Shown here: positions 43,484 to 52,452 of the stretch, in pieces
Layout of the letters: every line of letters begins with the position of its first letter
Position numbering within the stretch: the first letter of the stretch is position 1
Origin: Bacteroides caecigallinarum
GTDB lineage: Bacteria; Bacteroidota; Bacteroidia; Bacteroidales; Bacteroidaceae
Length of the DNA: 64,000 nt
Assembly: GCF_021530995.1 (NCBI RefSeq)
Contig: NZ_JADYTF010000002.1
Span: forward strand, 1 to 64,000
Reading direction: 5' to 3'
Made by a program: the position numbers and the translations under genes
Notes under the pieces: model-generated
Told to the model about the DNA's origin: nothing
The model's input: the letters and a program-made list of their open reading frames with translations, nothing else
Databases searched by the model: none

Positions 43484-45826
43484 TTATTCAAAAATCAATC
43501 TTACAGAACAGAATCTTGGTGTCACATCCGACGTCCCCCGCATTATCTTCACCTCCCATTCCGAAGCTTTCAACAACTCCTTAGGAAGTTTCAGTACATT
43601 CAACGTATTTTTGCCGTCAACATCCCCCACCTTAACTCCGTTTACATAAAGTACAGCATTTTTTGACGAATCGTAGAACGATTTCAACATCACTGCATTC
43701 ACAGGCTTTCCGTTCGATTTCATCTTATATGAGAACCATCCACGGGTCTCACGCCATGGTATCCCCTGCTCACTGCCAATCACCGAATTATCCATCTCAA
43801 TAAAATGGTCACTCTCAGGCTGCTGTTCACCGCACGCCACAACATCAGCTGTAGCTTTATCCAATTTCATGCGTTCCTCCTCTGCTTTGGCCAGTTCTTC
43901 TTGCCTCTGCTTCAACTCACCTTCTGAAACAATTTCCCAATAAACCATATACCTGCATTCATGAGTCTTATAGAAAGGTTTCAGCAGCATGCCCTCATAT
44001 CTTGAAGGATATGTACCATACAGTTTAAACTCAAGTTTATCGTTGTCAACCTTTTTGATATTCTCCAGAATTGCTTCCTTCTGGCATACAATTACAGGCA
44101 TTCCCTGCAACGGTAGCTGTGGGCCAGAAGCGATATGTCCTCCCCTACTGTCGTCGGCAAACATTCCGTCAAGTCTTTCCTTGCCCAAATCGGCAGCCAA
44201 AACCACAGGACCGTACATAAAAGAATAATAAGGCGACTTATCCGGCAACTGTACGGCACGCAATGTCATAGGCAAAGACATCTCTACAGTATCACCATCA
44301 CTCCACTTTCTATCAACAGTATAGTAACCGTCATCAAAAACAGCCTTAATATTTTCGCCATTTACCTTAAACCAGACTTTATCCTTCTCTATCCATTCCG
44401 GACATCGGAAACTGATTTTCATTTTTTTCGACTTTTCAGTCTTCACAACCAACCGAGTTTTTTCACTCTCAGGAAATGATGTTTCCTGAATAAAGGTCAT
44501 ACCCTTTTCTTTCCAATTTAGGGATGAAGGGATGAACAAATTTACAATAAGCTCATTTTCACGCGAAGCATATATCATTTCTCCATATCTGGCATGATTT
44601 TCCATTCCAGAACCTACACAACACCAGAAACAGTTCTGCGGCTGTGAGTACACCCTGTAATGTCCCGAACGCATAGGAGTGAAATACACAAACCCTCCCT
44701 GCACCGGATTCTGGCTGGACAGAATATGATTATACAATGCACGTTCGTAGTAGTCCATATATGATGATTTTCCAGAAGTTTGATAAAGCATCTTTGTCAG
44801 ACGGAGCATATTATAGGTATTGCATGTCTCAGGTCCCTGCTCGCTTGTCATCATACTCGAAAAATCGTCCGACTTATGAAAATGTTCCCTAACACTGTTT
44901 CCGCCAATCGAAACACTTCTGTTGTCCACTACAGTATTCCAGAAAAAAACTGAAGCTTCATCCCAATCCGAATTACCTTCCAGATCAGCAATTCTCTTAA
45001 ACCCTATCACCTTAGGTATCTGTGTGTTGGCATGCTTTCCAGTCAGGTTGTCTTCTTTCTTCAAAAGAGGATCAAGTATCACCTTATGCGAGAAACGTTT
45101 GGCAAGGTCAAGATACTTATCGTCTCCGGTAATACCATAGACATCGGCAAAGACCTCATTCAATCCTCCATGTTCACTCCTAAGCATATCCTGAATCTGT
45201 TCATCGTTCAATTCTGAGACAACATCCATCATCCAGTCCGTAAGAGCGATAAGCATACCTTTTGCCTCTTCCTTACCAGCTATAATATATGCATCACGCA
45301 GTCCGGCATACGTCTTATGTATATTATATAACGGAACCCAGCGATCATTAAGTCCGAATGGATTTGCATTAATTTCACCGTTTTTAATTTCTTTCCATAT
45401 AGTCTTTCCTCCAGGTACTCCACACAAATAGCCACATCCGGAAGCATCCTGACAACGCTTCATTTCTGAAAGAAAATAATCCAAACGTCTGCCTATTTCC
45501 TCATCTCCCATAGAAGCATACATATACGACAATGCAGAAAGATAATGTCCTCCTATATGTCCGTCCAGACCTGTATTCTCCCAGTTAGGATAATTATCAG
45601 CCTTAGGCTGTAAACCAGCTTCTTTCAGATATGGTGCCAACAGCCTGTCAGGATTCAATCCCATCAGATAGCACTTGTCCAAAACTTCCGCATTTTTGAA
45701 GACACCGTCAGTCAATCTTATTTCATTCACAGGGAAAGTGTTGACCTTTTGTGGCAAGCCGGCGTATGCATAAACAGAGGCCCATAAAGCCAATCCAAAA
45801 AGATAAATTTTTCTCATGTTTTTCAT
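43484..45826 (-). CDS. GH127-family beta-L-arabinofuranosidase-like protein (DUF1680)
   Basis: 780 residues from the ATG at 45826; an upstream in-frame ATG (45865) precedes the -7 element. Signal peptide about 1-22 (ending YAYAG). The (alpha/alpha)6 barrel fills about 40-440, and beta domains follow. The zinc/catalytic set of GH127 is visible as E-x-C in GPETCNTYNML and the CC pair in CFWCCVGSGMENH. It probably releases beta-L-arabinofuranose or a related sugar from plant polymers in the periplasm; GH146-like substrates are an alternative. Monocistronic and apart from the xylan locus. Confidence 0.9.
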   Translation of the reverse strand: MKNMRKIYLFGLALWASVYAYAGLPQKVNTFPVNEIRLTDGVFKNAEVLDKCYLMGLNPDRLLAPYLKEAGLQPKADNYPNWENTGLDGHIGGHYLSALSYMYASMGDEEIGRRLDYFLSEMKRCQDASGCGYLCGVPGGKTIWKEIKNGEINANPFGLNDRWVPLYNIHKTYAGLRDAYIIAGKEEAKGMLIALTDWMMDVVSELNDEQIQDMLRSEHGGLNEVFADVYGITGDDKYLDLAKRFSHKVILDPLLKKEDNLTGKHANTQIPKVIGFKRIADLEGNSDWDEASVFFWNTVVDNRSVSIGGNSVREHFHKSDDFSSMMTSEQGPETCNTYNMLRLTKMLYQTSGKSSYMDYYERALYNHILSSQNPVQGGFVYFTPMRSGHYRVYSQPQNCFWCCVGSGMENHARYGEMIYASRENELIVNLFIPSSLNWKEKGMTFIQETSFPESEKTRLVVKTEKSKKMKISFRCPEWIEKDKVWFKVNGENIKAVFDDGYYTVDRKWSDGDTVEMSLPMTLRAVQLPDKSPYYSFMYGPVVLAADLGKERLDGMFADDSRGGHIASGPQLPLQGMPVIVCQKEAILENIKKVDNDKLEFKLYGTYPSRYEGMLLKPFYKTHECRYMVYWEIVSEGELKQRQEELAKAEEERMKLDKATADVVACGEQQPESDHFIEMDNSVIGSEQGIPWRETRGWFSYKMKSNGKPVNAVMLKSFYDSSKNAVLYVNGVKVGDVDGKNTLNVLKLPKELLKASEWEVKIMRGTSDVTPRFCSVRLIFE

Positions 45827-45854
45827 TATATTATAAGTTTGTGAAACGATACTG

Positions 45855-45885
45855 CAAAGATACAATTAAGTGTATAATTCACAAT
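45855..45885 (-). promoter_or_regulatory. Promoter of the GH127 gene
   Basis: Minus strand: TATCTTTG (45862-45855) with ATTG (45885-45882) 19 bp upstream. It places transcription just ahead of the ATG at 45826. Confidence 0.65.
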
Positions 45886-45901
45886 ATTTATAATCACAAA
45901 A

Positions 45902-45982
45902 AACTCCTTGACATTCTATTTCGAATAACAAGGAGTTAAAAAAATAACTGCCAACCATTCTGAACACAGACGATTGGCAGTT
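45902..45982 (-). terminator. Two consecutive terminators after efp
   Basis: Stem 1: AACTGCCAA/TTGGCAGTT (45946-45982). Stem 2: AACTCCTTG/CAAGGAGTT (45902-45937). Each is followed on the minus strand by a T tract. They insulate GH127 from the highly expressed efp. Confidence 0.88.
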
Positions 45983-46006
45983 TATTTAATACAAAAGAAA
46001 TCAATA

Positions 46007-46573
46007 TTAAGCCTTAACACGACCTACGTAAGAACCGTCACGAGTATCAACTTCGATGATTTCATCCTGGTTGATGAACAAAGGTACACGTACTGTCGCA
46101 CCTGTTTCTACAGTAGCTGGCTTAGTAGCGTTTGTAGCAGTATCACCCTTCAATCCCGGTTCAGTGTAAGTAACCTTCAACTGAACTTTAACAGGCAATT
46201 CAGCGAAAAGGATAGTTTCAGTAGAAGCGTCAGAAACAACTTCGATAATCATTTCTTCTTTCAGGAAGTCAACGCCTTCGATAAGGTCGTGAGCTATAGG
46301 TACCTGTTCGAATGTTTCCTGGTTCATGAAGATATAGTCTGCTCCTTCTTTGTAAAGGTACTGGTAAGGACGACGTTCAACACGTACATCTTCAAGTTTT
46401 TCACCAATATTGAAACGACGTTCCAAAACGTAACCGTCAACAACGTCTTTCAATTTTGTACGCATGAAAGTGTTTCCTTTACCTGGTTTTACATGAAGGA
46501 AATCGATACAGAAATAAATCTTACCATCCATACGGATAGCTGTTCCGATTTTAATGTCTTGAGCATTAATCAT
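46007..46573 (-). CDS. efp: Elongation factor P
   Basis: 188-residue translation factor that relieves ribosome stalling at polyproline stretches. The three OB-like domains start with KIGTAIRMDGK; the tip loop HVKPGKGNTF carries the lysine at the modified position, and the last domain ends GDSYVGRV-like (RDGSYVGRVKA). Full length. It is divergent from rpmH and transcribed from a good -33/-7 promoter. No modification enzyme is next to it. Confidence 0.97.
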   Translation of the reverse strand: MINAQDIKIGTAIRMDGKIYFCIDFLHVKPGKGNTFMRTKLKDVVDGYVLERRFNIGEKLEDVRVERRPYQYLYKEGADYIFMNQETFEQVPIAHDLIEGVDFLKEEMIIEVVSDASTETILFAELPVKVQLKVTYTEPGLKGDTATNATKPATVETGATVRVPLFINQDEIIEVDTRDGSYVGRVKA

Positions 46574-46631
46574 AAGTAGAAATCTTTATATTTATATGTA
46601 ATAATTGATATTCAGAGTAATAATTCGGGTA

Positions 46632-46663
46632 CAAAATTAATCTAAATCACGAAAAAACGCAAA
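46632..46663 (-). promoter_or_regulatory. Promoter of efp
   Basis: Minus strand: TTTG (46663-46660) and TAATTTTG (46639-46632) with a 20-bp spacer, about 60 bp before the efp ATG. Confidence 0.75.
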
Positions 46664-46690
46664 AAGTTTTGTGTAAAAATGACTTATATC

Positions 46691-46721
46691 TTTGATTATT
46701 AAAAAAAAGTCACTAATTTTG
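46691..46721 (+). promoter_or_regulatory. Promoter of rpmH
   Basis: TTTG (46691-46694), an exact 19-bp spacer, then TAATTTTG (46714-46721). A second -7-like TATCTTTG overlaps the -33 box at 46687-46694. The ATG is at 46766. Confidence 0.82.
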
Positions 46722-46765
46722 CAGCCCGAACGCATAGAATAATAACATAAATAGTATATACAAAA

Positions 46766-46927
46766 ATGAAAAGAACATTCCAACCCTCTAACAGAAAGAG
46801 AAAAAACAAACACGGTTTCCGTGAAAGAATGGCTACTGCAAATGGTCGCCGAGTATTGGCAGCACGTCGTGCTAAAGGTCGTAAAAAATTGACTGTATCT
46901 GACGAATACAACGGAGTTAAGGCTTAA
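46766..46927 (+). CDS. rpmH: 50S ribosomal protein L34
   Basis: 53-residue basic protein beginning [18 protein letters not shown], the invariant L34 signature, with [20 protein letters not shown] next. It binds 23S rRNA near the exit-tunnel region. In many bacteria rpmH neighbours dnaA and oriC, but here it stands alone between its own promoter and terminator. Confidence 0.97.
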   Translation: MKRTFQPSNRKRKNKHGFRERMATANGRRVLAARRAKGRKKLTVSDEYNGVKA

Positions 46928-46953
46928 GCCGTGCTTTGGAATTAAGATTTAAG

Positions 46954-46995
46954 AAAAGCCGCAATGTACTGGTGACAGTATTTTGCGGCTTTTTC
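46954..46995 (+). terminator. Terminator of rpmH
   Basis: AAAAGCCGCAA pairs with TTGCGGCTTTT around an 18-base loop, followed by T5. Confidence 0.88.
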
Positions 46996-47106
46996 TATTG
47001 TCATTAATCATTATACTAGCAATCATAATCTCCATACATTTGAGATGCACATCCAGACACGTAACCAATGAAGTTAAGAATTTAATTTGGTATAGCGGAA
47101 AAATGT

Positions 47107-47172
47107 GGGCAAATTTAAGGTTAAACACGGGCAAGTTTAAATTCGAATTTGGGCAAGTTTAAAACAGGATTT
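47107..47172 (+). repeat. Three 22-bp direct repeats GGGCAARTTTAA
   Basis: GGGCAAATTTAA, GGGCAAGTTTAA and GGGCAAGTTTAA start at 47107, 47129 and 47151, an exact 22-bp period (about two DNA turns). Between copies two and three lies the palindrome AAATTCGAATTT (47139-47150). The array sits in the 425-bp gap between rpmH and the PASTA gene, about 155 bp before the latter's -7 element. Nothing else recognisable fills the gap. A binding site array is likely; the protein is unknown. Confidence 0.88.
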
Positions 47173-47324
47173 TCAGTACATAAATTTTCCTTACTTATCT
47201 CAAGTTATTTGAGATTGAAAACTTAAATTAAATAATTCTTGACTTATATACCATTAATTACTTTCTATGCTAAAGATTTAATGTTTTTATCAGCAAGCAA
47301 TAAAACGAATAATCAAAAAAATCG

Positions 47325-47332
47325 TATCTTTG
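47325..47332 (+). promoter_or_regulatory. -7 element of the PASTA-rluA operon
   Basis: TATCTTTG, a consensus -7, lies 20 bp before the ATG at 47353. It decides that start over an in-frame ATG at 47239. No -33 box is visible. Confidence 0.6.
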
Positions 47333-47352
47333 TCGAAAATATTCAACAAGTT

Positions 47353-48003
47353 ATGATAGGATTCAAAGACTTTTTTTCTTTCCAGAAAAACAGGTTTTTC
47401 TGGATAAACATAATAGGTATGATAGTGGTAACAATAGCCGTGATATGGAGTACATTGGCATGGCTTGATTCATATACCAGACACGGAGAAGCACACATAG
47501 TACCGGACGTGAAAAACAAGAACGTGGAAGAGGCAATGAAAATACTAAGTTCCGGCACAATGAAAAGTGTTGTAACAGACTCTAATTACGTGAAAGGACT
47601 CCCGGCTGGAATGGTTCTTGAACAGACTCCTGCAGCAGGCGCAAGAGTTAAGGAAGGAAGAACCGTATATCTGACAATAACCACTACATCAGTACCTCTC
47701 ATTCAACTGCCAGACATTATAGATAACAGTTCAATAAGACAAGCTGAAGCTAAACTGAAAAGTATAGGCTTCAAGCTCACAGAACCGGAACTTGTCCCTG
47801 GAGAGCAGGATTGGGTTTACGGCGTTAAATACAGAGGAAAAGAACTCAAACCTGGAGACAAGGTTCCTAATGAAGCATTGCTGACATTATGTGTAGGTAA
47901 TACGCATCTGAGAGATTCACTGGCGATGGATTCTACTTATCTTGATATTAACTCTATACCTCAAAACAATGAAGAAGCTGAGGTTGATGATTCATGGTTC
48001 TAA
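47353..48003 (+). CDS. PASTA-domain membrane protein
   Basis: 216 residues: short cytoplasmic start, one membrane helix (about 17-38), then two or three extracytoplasmic PASTA domains (about 43-110, 112-182) with VPDVKNKNVEEAMKIL, LEQTPAAGARVKEG and LPDIIDNSSIRQAEAKLKS. PASTA domains bind peptidoglycan or muropeptides in Ser/Thr kinases and PBPs; no kinase or transpeptidase domain is attached here. First gene of a set with rluA and ddl, suggesting a cell-wall link. Confidence 0.88.
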   Translation: MIGFKDFFSFQKNRFFWINIIGMIVVTIAVIWSTLAWLDSYTRHGEAHIVPDVKNKNVEEAMKILSSGTMKSVVTDSNYVKGLPAGMVLEQTPAAGARVKEGRTVYLTITTTSVPLIQLPDIIDNSSIRQAEAKLKSIGFKLTEPELVPGEQDWVYGVKYRGKELKPGDKVPNEALLTLCVGNTHLRDSLAMDSTYLDINSIPQNNEEAEVDDSWF

Positions 48004-48017
48004 CTAATACATACAGA

Positions 48018-49097
48018 ATGGCTGAAGATATTTTTATTGATGATATAGATGATTCATTGGATGACCTGGAACCAACAGGTAATCAGGGAGAACTATATGA
48101 ACATTTTAAGGTAGTTGTAGACAAAGGACAATCTCCGGTAAGAATAGATAAATATCTTTTTGAGAGAATTGTTAATGCTTCAAGAAACAGGATTCAGAGT
48201 GCGGCCGATGCAGGATTTGTAATGGCCAACGGAAAACCGGTAAAAAGTAGCTATAAAGTAAAGCCGTTGGATGTTCTGACGGTAATGATGGACCGCCCGA
48301 AATATGACAATGACATCATTCCTGAAGATATTCCGCTTGACATCGTTTATGAGGATAGCGAGCTGATGGTTATCAATAAACCGGCAGGACTTGTGGTTCA
48401 TCCTGGATGTGGGAACTATCATGGTACACTTGTGAATGCTATAGCATGGCATCTGAGGGATGTCCCTACGTACGATCCGAACGACCCGCAAGTGGGATTG
48501 GTGCACCGTATTGACAAGGATACTTCCGGCCTGCTTGTCATAGCAAAGACTCCCGACGCAAAAACCAGTCTGGGAATGCAGTTCTACAACAAGACAACCA
48601 AACGTGAATATAATGCTTTGGTATGGGGTATTGTAGAGGAAGATGAGGGAACTATCACTGGCAATATAGGACGTAATCCTAAGGACAGGATGCAAATGGC
48701 TGTAATGGCTGACCCAAATCAGGGGAAGCACGCCGTGACACATTATAAGGTCTTGGAAAGACTGGGATATGTGACACTGGTGAAATGTGTACTTGAAACA
48801 GGAAGAACACATCAGATACGTGTGCACATGAAGCATATAGGACACGTACTTTTCAACGACGAAAGGTATGGAGGCAATGAGATTCTGAAAGGAACTCATT
48901 TCAGCAAATACAAACAATTCGTAAACAATTGTTTCGATATATGCCCAAGACAGGCTTTGCACGCAAAGACATTAGGTTTCGTACATCCTAAGACAGGAGA
49001 AGAAATGTTCTTCACTTCAGAACTGCCTAAAGACATGACAGACCTGATTGAAAAATGGAGAACATATATCAGTAACAGAGAACCGACGGTCATATAA
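48018..49097 (+). CDS. RluA-family 23S rRNA pseudouridine synthase
   Basis: 359 residues from the ATG at 48018, 14 bp after the PASTA stop; an earlier in-frame ATG overlaps that gene. An N-terminal acidic stretch precedes an S4 RNA-binding domain (about 45-105). The catalytic domain has the motif HRIDKDTSGLLVIAK with the active-site Asp (about 168-182). The class is RluD-like (S4 plus catalytic domain), probably modifying helix 69 of 23S rRNA; the exact site is inferred. Confidence 0.93.
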   Translation: MAEDIFIDDIDDSLDDLEPTGNQGELYEHFKVVVDKGQSPVRIDKYLFERIVNASRNRIQSAADAGFVMANGKPVKSSYKVKPLDVLTVMMDRPKYDNDIIPEDIPLDIVYEDSELMVINKPAGLVVHPGCGNYHGTLVNAIAWHLRDVPTYDPNDPQVGLVHRIDKDTSGLLVIAKTPDAKTSLGMQFYNKTTKREYNALVWGIVEEDEGTITGNIGRNPKDRMQMAVMADPNQGKHAVTHYKVLERLGYVTLVKCVLETGRTHQIRVHMKHIGHVLFNDERYGGNEILKGTHFSKYKQFVNNCFDICPRQALHAKTLGFVHPKTGEEMFFTSELPKDMTDLIEKWRTYISNREPTVI

Positions 49098-49127
49098 GAT
49101 AACAGATTTGAATAATATAAAATAGAA

Positions 49128-50117
49128 ATGAAACGTACAGTAGCAATTATTGCAGGCGGTGACTCTTCGGAACACGAAGTGTCTATGAACAGCGCAAAAG
49201 GTATTTATTCTTTTATCGACAAGGAGAAATATAATCTATATATAGTTGAATTGAGTAAGAAGGCTTGGGAAGCTGTACTTCCTGACGGAACACGTTCTAA
49301 AATTGACAAGAACGATTTCAGCTTTATGGATGGTGAGAAAAAGGTGAAACCTGATTTTGCATACATTACCATACATGGAACTCCTGGAGAGAACGGTATT
49401 TTGCAGGGATATTTCGAACTATTGGACATCCCATACTCTACATGTGATGTTCTGGTTTCTGCAATGACTTTCAGCAAGTTCACACTTAACCAGTATCTGA
49501 AAGGATTTGGTATAAGAGTAGCTGAGTCTATGCTGGTGAACAAACATTTTGGTATTGAAGACAAGGATGTGATAGAGAAAATTGGTCTTCCATGTTTTAT
49601 AAAGCCTAATGCAAGCGGATCAAGTTTTGGAGTGACCAAAGTAAAAACTGCTGAACAGATACAGCCTGCACTACAAGCTGCTTTTGCAGAATCGGACGAT
49701 GTAATGATAGAAGCCTTCATGGACGGTATAGAACTGGCCAACGGCTGCTATAAGACTAGGGAGAAATCTGTTGTATTCCCTATCACAGAAGTTGTGAGCG
49801 ACAATGAGTTTTTTGACTATAATGCCAAATATAAGGGTGAAGTGACTGAAATCACACCCGCACGCTTAAGTCCTGAACTGACAGAGAGGGTTAAAAAACT
49901 TACCTCGGCAATATATGATATACTGGGATGTAAAGGTATAGTGAGAATTGACTATATCATTACTGAAGGTGAGAAAATAAATATGCTTGAAATTAACACT
50001 ACTCCCGGTATGACTTCTACAAGCTTTATTCCTCAACAGGTTAAAGCTGCAGGTCTGGACATAAAAGATGTAATGACAGACATTATAGAAGAAGGACTGA
50101 ACAAAATTTCCAGATAA
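49128..50117 (+). CDS. ddl: D-alanine--D-alanine ligase
   Basis: 329-residue ATP-grasp enzyme making D-Ala-D-Ala for peptidoglycan. The start IIAGGDSSEHEVSMNSA, the substrate loop PNASGSSFGVTKVK and the metal-site end MLEINTTPGMTSTSFIP are diagnostic. Full length, cytoplasmic. Third gene of the PASTA-rluA-ddl run, with 30-bp gaps on both sides. Confidence 0.96.
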   Translation: MKRTVAIIAGGDSSEHEVSMNSAKGIYSFIDKEKYNLYIVELSKKAWEAVLPDGTRSKIDKNDFSFMDGEKKVKPDFAYITIHGTPGENGILQGYFELLDIPYSTCDVLVSAMTFSKFTLNQYLKGFGIRVAESMLVNKHFGIEDKDVIEKIGLPCFIKPNASGSSFGVTKVKTAEQIQPALQAAFAESDDVMIEAFMDGIELANGCYKTREKSVVFPITEVVSDNEFFDYNAKYKGEVTEITPARLSPELTERVKKLTSAIYDILGCKGIVRIDYIITEGEKINMLEINTTPGMTSTSFIPQQVKAAGLDIKDVMTDIIEEGLNKISR

Positions 50118-50146
50118 ATTATTCGACAACCATAAAACTGTAAGCT

Positions 50147-51301
50147 ATGAATATACCTGCTGAATTTGACGAAATCAGACCTTATTCGCCGGAAGAGCTT
50201 CCAAAGATTTTTGATGAGCTTTTGTCTGACGATAAATTTCGGGAAGTTATAAAAAAAGTACTGCCTGACACTCCAATTGAAGGTGTGGCCCATATTTTGA
50301 AAAACTGCAAAACAAACCTGGATGTGCAGAAAAACATTTTTTATGGACTACTGCATGACATCTTAAACAAATATAGCGACGGATTCACTTTTGACAGTTC
50401 ACAATTATCAGACAAAAACAAAGGGTATACTTTTATCTCTAACCACAGAGATATTGTGCTTGACTCTGGCTTCCTCTCAGTAGGACTTATTGACAATGGT
50501 TTTCCTACTACAGTAGAAATCGCAATTGGAGATAACTTGCTAATATATCCATGGATAAAGAAGCTTGTAAGAGTAAATAAAGCTTTCATTGTTCAAAGAG
50601 CTTTAAGTATGAGACAAATGCTTGAAGCATCGGCTAGAATGTCAAGATATATCCATTTTGCAGTTACCAAAAAAATGGAAAACATCTGGATTGCACAACG
50701 TGAAGGAAGAGCAAAGGATTCTAACGACCGTACACAGGATAGTGTTCTGAAAATGCTTGCTATGGGAGGTAACGGTGATGTGATTGACAGTCTGAAAGAG
50801 CTTAATATAGTTCCATTATCTTTATCATATGAATATGATCCGTGTGATTTCCTCAAAGCACAGGAAATGCAGTTAAAAAGAGATATTGAAGGGTTCAAAA
50901 AAAGCCAACAAGACGATCTTATCAATATGCAGACAGGAATATTCGGCTATAAGGGAAGAATACACTTTCAGGCTGGGCCATGTATTAATGATGAGATAGA
51001 AGGATTAAGAGGATTGCCTAAAGTTGAGATATTTGCTAAGGTATCAGAAATAATTGATTCTTATATCCACAGAAATTATAAAATGTATCCGGGGAACTAT
51101 ATTGCGTGTGATTTATTAAACGTCAATAATGACATGTCAATGCACTATAATTCTGAGGACAAAATGAAGTTCGAAGCATATTTGGACAAGAAAATTTCAC
51201 TCATAAACATACCTAATAAAGATAATGAGTTCCTAAAAAAATGTATTCTTACTATGTATGCTAATCCTGCAATTAACCACATTCATGCAATTAAAGGATG
51301 A
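50147..51301 (+). CDS. Glycerol-phosphate acyltransferase-like protein
   Basis: 384-residue PlsC-like acyltransferase. The catalytic histidine segment is ISNHRDIVLDSG (H100, D106), giving HX5D instead of the usual HX4D. A later IWIAQREGRAKDSNDR resembles the substrate-binding EGTRS-type block. It probably acylates a glycerophospho- or ornithine-type lipid precursor at the inner membrane; the acceptor is unknown. Its stop overlaps the next ATG by 4 bp, so it is coupled to the lipoprotein gene downstream. Confidence 0.82.
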   Translation: MNIPAEFDEIRPYSPEELPKIFDELLSDDKFREVIKKVLPDTPIEGVAHILKNCKTNLDVQKNIFYGLLHDILNKYSDGFTFDSSQLSDKNKGYTFISNHRDIVLDSGFLSVGLIDNGFPTTVEIAIGDNLLIYPWIKKLVRVNKAFIVQRALSMRQMLEASARMSRYIHFAVTKKMENIWIAQREGRAKDSNDRTQDSVLKMLAMGGNGDVIDSLKELNIVPLSLSYEYDPCDFLKAQEMQLKRDIEGFKKSQQDDLINMQTGIFGYKGRIHFQAGPCINDEIEGLRGLPKVEIFAKVSEIIDSYIHRNYKMYPGNYIACDLLNVNNDMSMHYNSEDKMKFEAYLDKKISLINIPNKDNEFLKKCILTMYANPAINHIHAIKG

Positions 51302-51954
51302 AATGGAATGCTAATATAATACTTTTATCGTGCCTAATATCAGTCAGTGCATGCCAAAAAGAGGAATATTATTATCCAAGTGTACTGACTGAATTTGTCG
51401 ATATTGAAACGAATTCAACAGGAAGATTGTCATTTATTAAACGCGACAACGGTGAAAATTATGAGATTGCAGAAAGAAGCGGACTAGAAGGATTCGCACA
51501 TGATTCAATCTATAGAGCTGTATCAATATTCGAACCGATAAAAGACACAAATGATAATATAACAGCAAAACTCTACTCATGTAAACTTATCACCTCAGTA
51601 ATACCATCAACTGAGGATAAGTTTACCAATGGAATAAAAACTGACCCACTGAATATAGACAGGATTTGGCAATCTGGCGATTATATCAATATGATACTTG
51701 AAATAATGGCCAAAGATAAGCCGCATGGATTAAACTTTATTGAAAACGAAATAACAGAGGATGCAGATGGAAGTAAAACTCTTTATCTGACTCTTTATCA
51801 CAATCAGAATGGAGACTACGAAGCTTTTACAAAGAAAGTATATGCTTCCATACCATTATGGCCTTACAGAAATGTATTATCTGAAGGGGACAAGGTTATA
51901 GTAAACATAAATACATATAAGGAAGGTAAAACGAAACGTGAATTCTATTTTTAA
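51298..51954 (+). CDS. NigD-like lipoprotein
   Basis: 218 residues with a lipobox near C19 (SVSAC). Two predicted domains match the NigD-like N-terminal OB fold and C-terminal beta-sandwich, with PSVLTEFVDIET early and GDKVIVNINTYKEGK late. NigD proteins are Bacteroidetes lipoproteins of unknown role, originally noted beside a bacteriocin gene. Translationally coupled (ATGA) to the acyltransferase gene. Confidence 0.8.
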   Translation: MKWNANIILLSCLISVSACQKEEYYYPSVLTEFVDIETNSTGRLSFIKRDNGENYEIAERSGLEGFAHDSIYRAVSIFEPIKDTNDNITAKLYSCKLITSVIPSTEDKFTNGIKTDPLNIDRIWQSGDYINMILEIMAKDKPHGLNFIENEITEDADGSKTLYLTLYHNQNGDYEAFTKKVYASIPLWPYRNVLSEGDKVIVNINTYKEGKTKREFYF

Positions 51955-51966
51955 AATTGACAGACT

Positions 51967-52368
51967 ATGATGCTAAAGAGTGTTTATTTTATGTTCTTTG
52001 TATGCATGTTCATGCTAGGACTTATGGCATGCAGTTCAAAGCCTAAAGATAAGTTTAAAAACCTAACAGCTGATGAATTTGAAAGACTGATAGAAAACAG
52101 TAACGTACAAAGATTGGATGTTAGAACGGTAGCCGAATATAGTGAAGGACATATTGCAGGCAGTATTAATATAAATGTCTTCGATGAAAACTTTTCAGCC
52201 ACAGCGGACGAATTACTCGACAAGACACAACCGGTAGCCGTATATTGTAAAAGCGGAAGAAGAAGCAGAAATGCAGCTCAACTGCTGGTTAAAAAAGGAT
52301 ATACAGTATATAATCTTGATAAAGGTATTCTAAGCTGGATTGAACTGGGAAAAGATATTGAAAAATAG
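51967..52368 (+). CDS. Rhodanese-like lipoprotein
   Basis: 133 residues. Lipoprotein signal with the cysteine in GLMACSSKP (about residue 23). A single rhodanese domain (about 35-130) contains RLDVRTVAEYSEGHIAGSIN and the active-site loop YCKSGRRSRNA with its cysteine intact. It may transfer sulfane sulfur or act in periplasmic redox; substrate unknown. Last gene of the run from the PASTA protein; a terminator follows. Confidence 0.9.
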   Translation: MMLKSVYFMFFVCMFMLGLMACSSKPKDKFKNLTADEFERLIENSNVQRLDVRTVAEYSEGHIAGSININVFDENFSATADELLDKTQPVAVYCKSGRRSRNAAQLLVKKGYTVYNLDKGILSWIELGKDIEK

Positions 52369-52397
52369 TAATACAAAAGAGTAAATACATATGAAAA

Positions 52398-52430
52398 GAA
52401 AGAGGATATGCCGTTGGCATATCCTCTTTT
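52398..52430. terminator. Bidirectional terminator at the end of the ribosomal cluster
   Basis: AAAGAGGATATGCC pairs perfectly with GGCATATCCTCTTT around GTT, with flanking A and T tracts. It ends the rplQ-side transcript and the rhodanese transcript. Confidence 0.93.
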
Positions 52431-52452
52431 AATATATATTGCATCTACAGAA

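Noticed and set aside
47107-47172. CRISPR array
   Set aside because: Only three short repeats, with intervening sequence of about 10 bp and no cas genes; the period is 22 bp.
46928-47352. Riboswitch or small RNA gene in the 425-bp gap
   Set aside because: Apart from the rpmH terminator, the repeats and a -7 element, no conserved RNA fold could be recognised.
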